5,692 nt of DNA from CAZPLZ01 sp964587525 (GTDB taxonomy: Bacteria > Oederibacteriota > CAKKQC01). A program made the position numbers and the translations under genes. Below, in pieces: positions 1 to 5,097 of this stretch (positions are counted from its first letter, which is position 1; every line of letters begins with the position of its first letter). Location: contig CAZPLZ010000194.1 of NCBI GenBank assembly GCA_964587525.1, positions 1 to 5,692 on the forward strand, given 5' to 3'. Under the pieces are notes generated by a model. That model had not been told where the DNA came from. It was given only the letters and a program-made list of their open reading frames with translations, and ran no database searches.

Positions 1-3
1 TGG

Positions 4-26
4 TTCGACTCGCTTAACGAGTCGAA
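4..26 (-). terminator. Perfect hairpin after the glycosyltransferase gene, candidate operon terminator
   Basis: Arms TTCGACTCG (4-12) and CGAGTCGAA (18-26) are exact inverse complements, giving a 9-bp stem with a 5-nt loop. On the minus strand the stem begins three bases after the TGA stop at 30-32, the usual place for an intrinsic terminator of the leftward operon. Only three further bases lie inside the window, so a U-tract cannot be confirmed. If there is none, it could instead be a 3'-end stabilising hairpin or part of a bidirectional terminator shared with a gene to the left. Confidence 0.5.
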
Positions 27-29
27 GGG

Positions 30-926
30 TCACGCGCAGAGCGCGCCAAAAAGACGCCCTACGGTTTTCTGATACGCCCTCGTGAGCGGATACCACAGAA
101 AAACGCCTGCCAGACGCAGCCAGGACGGCGGCTGCCGGTTCAGTTGCGGATCAAACGGCCATCGGGCAGCCTTCACCCGCTCCTGCATCACCAACGGGTG
201 GTCTCCGGTAAAGACCTTCAGATGGCCCAGATCGCTGTAGATCTGCGCAGCGGTCAGCGCGGCATATTTCTCGCGAAGGACCTCATCGCTGTACCAGAAC
301 TGTTCCATTTCCCTCTGTTTCTTCAGCATGACCTCCGGCGGTCTTGCCCAACCATAGTGATAGACTGTCGCCTTGGCCTTGATCATACGCAACCGGCGAG
401 CGCGTCCCTCACTGGTGACACGTCTGAATTTCAATGCATCTCCAACTGACCTGATGGCAGGGTCGTTGCGCACCACGCGCACCGCCCGGGTGTACCACTT
501 GAAGAAATGATCCTGATAATAGCGGGGGCTGCCGTAGAAGTGAATATACTTCAGCGAGAGTCCGTCCACGGTCCGTTTGCCATTCGCCTGCCTGATCAAT
601 CTGGCCAGTCCTTCGAGATCCCGCTCATGCAGCACTTCATCGGCCTGGAGGTAAACAATCCAATCGCCCGTGCATTGATCGATCGCCCGGTTCGTTTCAC
701 AGGAGAGCAGCAGCCCTTTCGTGCGAAGGTTCAAGTCCCATGGGTCTTCGATCAGCCGGATCTTAGGGGAATTGATTTCTAGGATAGCTTCCTTGGTGCC
801 ATCGTCCGACTGCCCGACGTTGGCCACCACCTCATCGCACAGGGGCAGCATGGAACGAATGCTTTCGGCAACGGGGTAGCCATTGGACACTGCCTGGTAG
901 GCGATCGTGACCCCACTGATGCGCAT
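30..926 (-). CDS. Glycosyltransferase family 2-like protein (GT-A fold)
   Basis: The 298-residue protein looks like a complete cytoplasmic GT-A glycosyltransferase that would move a sugar from a nucleotide-sugar donor to an unknown acceptor, probably a surface polysaccharide or lipid. The N-terminus (residues 1-12) forms the first Rossmann-like strand. SDDGT (40-44) matches the SxDGT nucleotide-binding motif of GT2 enzymes. LQADE (93-97) sits where the metal-binding DxD motif is expected, with Gln in place of the first Asp. A conserved-looking HYGW (190-193) follows, then a basic segment. Residues 268-287 are moderately hydrophobic and may associate with the membrane. The ATG at 926 has a candidate Shine-Dalgarno GAGGGG 10 nt upstream (937-942). 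It is probably the last gene of the recA-containing operon, 76 nt after the AsmA-like gene. Donor and acceptor cannot be deduced. The family call is firm, the role is not. Confidence 0.85.
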   Translation of the reverse strand: MRISGVTIAYQAVSNGYPVAESIRSMLPLCDEVVANVGQSDDGTKEAILEINSPKIRLIEDPWDLNLRTKGLLLSCETNRAIDQCTGDWIVYLQADEVLHERDLEGLARLIRQANGKRTVDGLSLKYIHFYGSPRYYQDHFFKWYTRAVRVVRNDPAIRSVGDALKFRRVTSEGRARRLRMIKAKATVYHYGWARPPEVMLKKQREMEQFWYSDEVLREKYAALTAAQIYSDLGHLKVFTGDHPLVMQERVKAARWPFDPQLNRQPPSWLRLAGVFLWYPLTRAYQKTVGRLFGALCA

Positions 927-936
927 GGGCCTTCAG

Positions 937-960
937 CCCCTCATGGTTCAAGCCGAGGGG
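937..960 (-). promoter_or_regulatory. Leader hairpin that could hide the glycosyltransferase ribosome binding site
   Basis: On the minus strand CCCCTC (960-955) can pair with GAGGGG (942-937), a 6-bp stem with a 12-nt loop. The GAGGGG arm is also the best-placed Shine-Dalgarno of the glycosyltransferase (10 nt before its ATG), so folding would block initiation. The loop carries GGCTTGAACC, also found in the recA leader hairpin. There is no U-tract, so a terminator is unlikely. The regulatory role is inference. Confidence 0.3.
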
Positions 961-970
961 TGGACGGCCA

Positions 971-991
971 CGCTCACCGCGACCCTGAGCG
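971..991 (-). other. Small intergenic stem-loop between the AsmA-like and glycosyltransferase genes
   Basis: CGCTCA (971-976) and TGAGCG (986-991) are exact inverse complements around a 9-nt loop. The stem lies just beyond the AsmA-like stop (1003-1005) and next to a run of seven G (996-1002, seven C in the mRNA). No U-tract follows, so it may be an mRNA-processing or stability element, or chance. Confidence 0.2.
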
Positions 992-1002
992 AGCCGGGGG
1001 GG

Positions 1003-3264
1003 TCACTTGAAGAATTTTTTCAGAAGCTTCTTGCCCACCTCTTTGGCCTTTTTCTCCAAGGCCGGCTGGTGCTTCTTAAGTTGCTCCTTCGCTTCCTCCT
1101 TCGCCTTTTTGACAGCCTGTTCCTTGACCTGCTTCATCGGAATGGAGAATTTGGGCTCGGTGACCGTGCCCGAAACTTTCCAATTTTCAAAGACGGCCCA
1201 GCCGCCTTGATCGATCGTATACAGGATGCCCTCCGCATATTTCCCGTCACCTGTCCTCAGCGCTTTCGTATTGCGCCGATGGAATCGTGTCGTCATCTTA
1301 CCCTTGAGCCCCATATCAAAGGTGACGGAACCTTTGTAGGTCATCCCTAGGTCTCCATCCGTTCCTGGATCCATCACGAGATCGGGCGTTGTGACCGTGC
1401 CTTGGGCGATCTTGAAGGAACCACTCAGGCTCTTAAACCCGAGATCTTGGGGAAGAACGTCCAGCTTCAACTTTCTATCCACCTTCAGTTTCTTCCCCAG
1501 CGTCATGATTTTTCCCAAGGCTCCTCCCAAGCTGTCCTCCATGACCTCAAAAAACCTGAATTCGCTGATTTTTCCCTCACTCACCATGAACCGCCCGTCA
1601 CCCTTGAGCCATTTCTTGAGCGAAGGAAAGGTGATTCCCTTACCTGACAGCTTGACCTCCATGTCGGTCGCTCCAGACAACCGCCCCTTCACCAGATCTT
1701 TATTCTCAAAAAACGAATCAATCGAGTCATGCACAAATTGTCCAGCCTGAAAGCCGTTCAACTTCATCTCAGCCGAATAGCGCAGGGGATACCTGGTGAG
1801 CGCCACTTTTCCCGAGCCGGACTGGGTCCCGGCATACAGTTTGCTGTTGAGCGTATAGGACAGATCTCCCTTGGCGATCCTGACTCCCAGCACGACGCCG
1901 GTGACAGTCAGTTTGCGCGCTTTAACTTCGTGGAATCGAACCTCTCCGCTCAGATCAACACCCCGCGGCACTATGCCCCTCATATCTGGCTCCTTTGGTG
2001 GCGGCGCTCCTTTCGCGGCCTGCCCGGCGGTCTCTTTCCCGTCACTGACACCATTGAGAGGTATGAATTTATCCAGCACCACCCTGGGGGACTCCAGAAC
2101 AAATTTTCCCTTGGGGGAGAACTTTTCAAAGGCCTGCGCATTGGTGAGGTTCAGGCCCTTGATGTCACACATGAAGGTGAACGGGTTATCGATCGCGATG
2201 AATCGAATACTTGATGTGCTCACCCGGTCCTCGTCGAAATTTATAGAACCTTCCAGGCTCTCGAATGTCCCAGGAAGAGCAGCGTGCTTCACGCTCACGT
2301 TGTGAAACTTCACCTTCCCTCTGAACTTGATTTTTTTCATGATCCCGCTAATGTCGGCATCTACCGTGACACCGCCGGATGGCGTTATCTGATCGCGGAG
2401 CTCCCGATCAGCGAACTCCTTGAAATGGTTCCACACGGCGGCCAGATCCACCGTGATCCGCTCTTGAATCGAAAGCGTCGGCAGGGTCTGAAACTGCTTG
2501 ATCTCTCCGCTGGTCACAGCTTTGACCCCGGGTACGGTCACCGTCAATCGATGCAGGATCAGGAGCGAACGGTTGAGATGAAGGCCGAAATCCCCTTCAA
2601 GCCTGACCGGCACAACATGGCCGTTGACCTTCACTTTCATGGAGAGATCGATGCTGGCCGGCTGGCCGGCCAGGTTGAAGTCCCTCATGGTGAGGTTCAG
2701 CTCCTCCATGCCGGCGGACAGGGGCGGCTTGAGCGAGGCATCTTTAAACATCAGCGAGCCATCGATAATCCTTACGGTGTCTACGTTCACCTCGATGGGC
2801 AGGGTCACGGGCTTTGCCGGAGTGGCCGCTTTAGTTTTCCTTGTAGGAGCGGGCTTGGTCAAATCGGCAAAACTCCATCGGCCCCTCCGATTGCGGTCAA
2901 GGTACAACTTGGGTTCAACCAGCTCCACCTTGTGAATGACCACCCGCAGAAAAAACAGCGGCAGCAAGCGGTATTTGGCGATAACCCGGTCGGCTTGGAT
3001 CAAGGGTTTCTGGGAGGTCCCCGGCCGAGGGCCGATCTGGAACCCTTCGACCTCCACCCCGGAGAACAAACTCACCCGCAATTTCTTGATGCGGACCTTC
3101 CGTCCCAAAGCCTGGGTTCCTTTTTCCTCTGCCAGTTTCCGGACATCTTCCCAATCGATGAAGAACGGCACGGCAGCTACCGCCCCCACCAAGAGCACAA
3201 CCAGGACGACTGCCCCAAGGACGAGTTTTTTGAAGAAGCCGCCTCCCTGCGGTGTGCCCCTCAA
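1003..3264 (-). CDS. AsmA family protein, inner-membrane anchored
   Basis: This 753-residue protein has the plan of AsmA-like envelope proteins: a short basic N-terminus (FFKK, 10-13), one transmembrane segment (about 14-36), then a long beta-rich periplasmic region. The AsmA N-terminal signature covers about 37-135, ending in the RGRWSFADL stretch (127-135). A C-terminal AsmA-like domain covers about 555-708 and closes with GTVTEPKFSIP (699-709). Low-complexity linkers lie at 138-153 and 409-427. Residues 711-753 form a lysine-rich, probably helical tail (16 Lys, 6 Glu in 43 residues). AsmA-family proteins (E. coli AsmA, TamB, YhdP) are tied to phospholipid transport and outer-membrane homeostasis. 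At 753 residues it is longer than E. coli AsmA (about 617) and much shorter than TamB or YhdP. The start is TTG at 3264, overlapping the recA TGA. No strong Shine-Dalgarno precedes it, so initiation may depend on recA translation. The exact orthologue is not assignable. Confidence 0.88.
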   Translation of the reverse strand: MRGTPQGGGFFKKLVLGAVVLVVLLVGAVAAVPFFIDWEDVRKLAEEKGTQALGRKVRIKKLRVSLFSGVEVEGFQIGPRPGTSQKPLIQADRVIAKYRLLPLFFLRVVIHKVELVEPKLYLDRNRRGRWSFADLTKPAPTRKTKAATPAKPVTLPIEVNVDTVRIIDGSLMFKDASLKPPLSAGMEELNLTMRDFNLAGQPASIDLSMKVKVNGHVVPVRLEGDFGLHLNRSLLILHRLTVTVPGVKAVTSGEIKQFQTLPTLSIQERITVDLAAVWNHFKEFADRELRDQITPSGGVTVDADISGIMKKIKFRGKVKFHNVSVKHAALPGTFESLEGSINFDEDRVSTSSIRFIAIDNPFTFMCDIKGLNLTNAQAFEKFSPKGKFVLESPRVVLDKFIPLNGVSDGKETAGQAAKGAPPPKEPDMRGIVPRGVDLSGEVRFHEVKARKLTVTGVVLGVRIAKGDLSYTLNSKLYAGTQSGSGKVALTRYPLRYSAEMKLNGFQAGQFVHDSIDSFFENKDLVKGRLSGATDMEVKLSGKGITFPSLKKWLKGDGRFMVSEGKISEFRFFEVMEDSLGGALGKIMTLGKKLKVDRKLKLDVLPQDLGFKSLSGSFKIAQGTVTTPDLVMDPGTDGDLGMTYKGSVTFDMGLKGKMTTRFHRRNTKALRTGDGKYAEGILYTIDQGGWAVFENWKVSGTVTEPKFSIPMKQVKEQAVKKAKEEAKEQLKKHQPALEKKAKEVGKKLLKKFFK

Positions 3265-4313
3265 GATGATTTCGCGGCCACCGCCAGCCCCAGCTTCTCC
3301 TTCACCTGCTGCTCGATCTCAGCGGCGACTTTGGGGTTGTCCTTCAAAAATGTCTTGGCGCTCTCCCTGCCCTGCCCAATGCGAAGGTTGTTGAAGGTGA
3401 ACCACGCCCCGCTCTTGTCTACCACCTTCTGATCCACCCCCGCCTCCAACAGGCTGGACAGCTTGCAGATACCTTCTCCGTATATTATATCGAACTCCGC
3501 TTCCCGGAAGGGGGGCGCCATCTTGTTTTTCACCACCTTCACCTTGACCCGGTTCCCGATGGCAACATTTCCGTCCTTCAGGTTTTCCACCCTCCGAATA
3601 TCTAAGCGCATCGACGCGTAAAACTTGAGCGCCCGGCCTCCAGGGGTGGTTTCGGGATTCCCAAACATCACCCCGATCTTTTCCCGGATCTGATTGATGA
3701 AGATCACGCAGGTGTTAGACCGGCTGATGCATCCGGTCAGTTTGCGCATCGCCTGGGACATGAGCCGCGCCTGAAGACCCATGTGCGAGTCCCCCATTTC
3801 GCCCTCGATCTCCGCCCTGGGGACCAGCGCGGCCACAGAATCCACCACAATCACATCGATCGAGCCGCTACGCACCAGTTGCTCCGTGATCTCAAGCGCC
3901 TGCTCACCACTATCTGGCTGCGAAATGTAAAGCTCGTCCAGGTTGATCCCAAGTGCTCTGGCGTAGCCAGGATCCAGGGCATGCTCGGCATCCACATACG
4001 CGGCGATCCCGCCAACGGCCTGGGCCTCAGCCACCACATGCATCGCCAGGGTGGTTTTTCCCGACGACTCCGGGCCAAAGACTTCCACCACGCGCCCGCG
4101 CGGCAGCCCGCCGATGCCTGTGGCCAGATCCAGCATCAGCGAGCCGGAGGAAATCGCCCTCACAGACTCAACTTTGGACTCCCCCATCTTCATCACCGCA
4201 CCCTTGCCAAACTGTTTTTCGATCTGCGAAAGCGCCAGATCCAGGGCCCGCTGACGTTCCTTAAGATCTCGCTCGTTTTTCTGTTTGTCTTCGATTTGCG
4301 TTTCGGTCGCCAT
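3261..4313 (-). CDS. recA: Recombinase RecA
   Basis: RecA forms ATP-dependent filaments on single-stranded DNA in the cytoplasm. It drives homology search and strand exchange, and it stimulates LexA self-cleavage where an SOS system exists. The 350-residue protein is full length (E. coli about 353). Visible motifs are Walker A GPESSGKT (80-87, Lys86), the catalytic Glu110 in VDAEHALD (108-115), Walker B VIVVDS (154-159, Asp158), loop L1 around 170-179, and loop L2 starting INQIREKIG (206-214) with the ATP-sensing Gln208. All key residues are present, at a constant +14 offset from E. coli. The C-terminus (LAVAAKSS) lacks the acidic tail that restrains E. coli RecA. The ATG at 4313 has a canonical AAGGAGG 5 nt upstream. 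It lies 58 nt after the upstream outer-membrane gene and overlaps the AsmA-like gene by 4 nt. No recX follows and no LexA-type box is evident in the leader. Confidence 0.99.
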   Translation of the reverse strand: MATETQIEDKQKNERDLKERQRALDLALSQIEKQFGKGAVMKMGESKVESVRAISSGSLMLDLATGIGGLPRGRVVEVFGPESSGKTTLAMHVVAEAQAVGGIAAYVDAEHALDPGYARALGINLDELYISQPDSGEQALEITEQLVRSGSIDVIVVDSVAALVPRAEIEGEMGDSHMGLQARLMSQAMRKLTGCISRSNTCVIFINQIREKIGVMFGNPETTPGGRALKFYASMRLDIRRVENLKDGNVAIGNRVKVKVVKNKMAPPFREAEFDIIYGEGICKLSSLLEAGVDQKVVDKSGAWFTFNNLRIGQGRESAKTFLKDNPKVAAEIEQQVKEKLGLAVAAKSS

Positions 4314-4318
4314 GGAAG

Positions 4319-4345
4319 CCTCCTTAAGCGGGGTTCAAGCCCCGC
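4319..4345 (-). promoter_or_regulatory. recA leader: hairpin directly ahead of a strong Shine-Dalgarno
   Basis: The recA Shine-Dalgarno is AAGGAGG (4325-4319), 5 nt before the ATG. Two bases upstream ends a GC-rich hairpin, GCGGGG (4345-4340) with CCCCGC (4333-4328), a 6-bp stem with a 6-nt loop. The Shine-Dalgarno is outside the stem, so the hairpin probably protects the mRNA or keeps the site open rather than blocking it. Without a U-tract it is not a typical terminator for the preceding gene. The Shine-Dalgarno is certain enough to fix the recA start. The hairpin's role is inference. Confidence 0.6.
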
Positions 4346-4371
4346 CGGTCGATTATGAACGAGGAACCCAT

Positions 4372-4926
4372 TTACGAGAACACGGTCAGACGTAACTGGA
4401 ACACAGGCAAGACGTCATGGATTCTTCCATGCGCGCCCTGCACATGCACCCCAGCCTCGAAACCCAGGGCCACCGTGAGACCGTGGATCGCCCGCTGCAA
4501 TTGCCCGCCGAGTGTCAAAAGGCCCAGGGTCAGCGCCCGCCTCGCTCCAAGATTGGTGGAAACGAAGGCCAGGCCCCCCGCCGTACTCACATGCAAGCCC
4601 ACATCTTGGACATTCGCCACCTCCCGCACATACTTCAGCCTCACAGGCACATACAGGGTACGCAGGCGGAGCTCCTCGCTGCTCTGAAAGATCGCCATTT
4701 CTATCGCCCCTTCCCACGCCGATTTGAAGCGAGACGCGCTTCCCCATCGGCTGTGGACACCTACACTGGGAGCCGGAAGCAGGAAAGCTCCAAGAAAGTC
4801 TGTTCGTTTGGTAAGGCGGTCTGAGGGAAAGACCACTCCCAGGGAGGCTCCAATCACCGGCGGCTGCGCTTGAGCAATCTCCCCAGCACAGACCACACAC
4901 ACCACGCAGGCGCACCACCACCGCAT
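4372..4926 (-). CDS. Predicted outer-membrane beta-barrel protein with signal peptide
   Basis: From the ATG at 4926 the product has 184 residues. It starts with a Sec-type signal peptide: Arg2, a hydrophobic stretch unusually rich in cysteine (Cys5, 7, 10, 13), and AQA-Q (18-21) as a likely cleavage site. The rest shows alternating polar/hydrophobic strands separated by short turns and ends in a strand closing VFS (182-184). That pattern fits small outer-membrane beta-barrels, whose last strand usually ends in an aromatic residue. The family is not recognised. AGGA (4936-4933) lies 6 nt before this ATG. An in-frame TTG at 4941 would add five residues. The strongest Shine-Dalgarno nearby serves an ATG at 4990 in another frame, so the true N-terminus is uncertain. 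A lipoprotein is unlikely because the residue before each candidate Cys is not Gly/Ala/Ser in a proper lipobox. It is probably the first gene of the operon with recA. Confidence 0.7.
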   Translation of the reverse strand: MRWWCACVVCVVCAGEIAQAQPPVIGASLGVVFPSDRLTKRTDFLGAFLLPAPSVGVHSRWGSASRFKSAWEGAIEMAIFQSSEELRLRTLYVPVRLKYVREVANVQDVGLHVSTAGGLAFVSTNLGARRALTLGLLTLGGQLQRAIHGLTVALGFEAGVHVQGAHGRIHDVLPVFQLRLTVFS

Positions 4927-4965
4927 CAGATATCCTGCCAATGGGCCTAAAGCTATCAGCCCCAG

Positions 4966-5004
4966 CTACATCTGTCAACCTCTTCTTCATCGCTCGAACC
5001 TCCT
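4966..5004 (-). other. Strong Shine-Dalgarno and ATG out of frame with the outer-membrane gene
   Basis: AGGAGG (5004-4999) lies 8 nt before an ATG (4990-4988) that begins MKKRLTDVAG, a good basic start for a signal peptide. Its frame is shifted by one base relative to the outer-membrane gene and continues to 4415 as an arginine/glycine/cysteine-rich sequence that looks non-coding. The outer-membrane frame is open from just after a TAG at 4968-4966 and would read LGLIALGPLAGYL before its ATG. The site is either the original start cut off by a one-base indel, or a short overlapping leader ORF. Confidence 0.4.
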
Positions 5005-5053
5005 GTTTTCAACATGACGTATTCGGACCCAAGTGCACAGTGGGGCTGACGCC

Positions 5054-5076
5054 TTTTTGCCACCAGGTGGGCAAAA
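5054..5076. promoter_or_regulatory. Operator-like inverted repeat upstream of the TPR gene
   Basis: TTTTTGCCACC (5054-5064), a central A (5065) and GGTGGGCAAAA (5066-5076) form a near-perfect dyad, broken by one extra G in the right half. It covers the place where the -35 element of the TPR promoter should lie (about 5062-5068), where no good -35 hexamer is seen. That fits binding by a dimeric regulator. The one-base centre makes it better as a DNA dyad than as an RNA hairpin, and no U-tract follows. It could also serve the divergent minus-strand operon. Confidence 0.4.
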
Positions 5077-5085
5077 TTATTTGGC

Positions 5086-5091
5086 TATAAT
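5086..5091 (+). promoter_or_regulatory. -10 element TATAAT, predicted leaderless start for the TPR gene
   Basis: A perfect TATAAT lies six bases before the ATG at 5098, so the expected transcription start falls on or next to the start codon. No Shine-Dalgarno precedes that ATG, consistent with a leaderless transcript. A -35 match at 16-18 bp spacing is absent and the extended -10 TG is one base out of register, so activation may depend on a factor bound at the adjacent dyad. Confidence 0.55.
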
Positions 5092-5097
5092 CAACAC

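Noticed and set aside
1..34. Possible tRNA 3' fragment (GGTTCGACTC resembles a T-arm)
   Set aside because: The bases after the T-loop-like sequence do not pair with those before it. The stretch is better explained as one arm of the perfect 4-26 hairpin.
2653..2673. Tandem GCTGGCCG copies and the palindrome CTGGCCGGCCAG
   Set aside because: It lies inside the AsmA-like coding frame (about residues 198-204) and is explained by GC-rich codons.
2284..3432. Long plus-strand open frame (382 codons) antisense to recA and the AsmA-like gene
   Set aside because: It spans the junction of two well-supported genes, its product is His/Gln/Pro-rich with no recognisable domain, and it looks like a shadow of GC-rich codon use on the other strand.
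3783..4358. 191-codon plus-strand frame opposite recA
   Set aside because: It is fully antisense to highly conserved recA sequence and is a typical shadow frame.
4415..4990. 191-codon minus-strand frame from the ATG at 4990 as a full gene
   Set aside because: Only its first codons and Shine-Dalgarno look real. Beyond that it is Gly/Arg/Ala/Cys-rich, while the overlapping frame encodes a coherent signal peptide and beta-strand pattern.
4994..5009. SOS-box-like GAAC...GTTT upstream of the outer-membrane gene
   Set aside because: Spacing and the right half do not match the GAAC-N4-GTTC consensus, and it overlaps the Shine-Dalgarno AGGAGG, which explains it.
5076..5081. AATAAT on the minus strand as a -10 for the leftward operon
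   Set aside because: No plausible -35 lies at the right spacing (ACAGCA only) and the leader would be long. The match is probably due to local AT richness.
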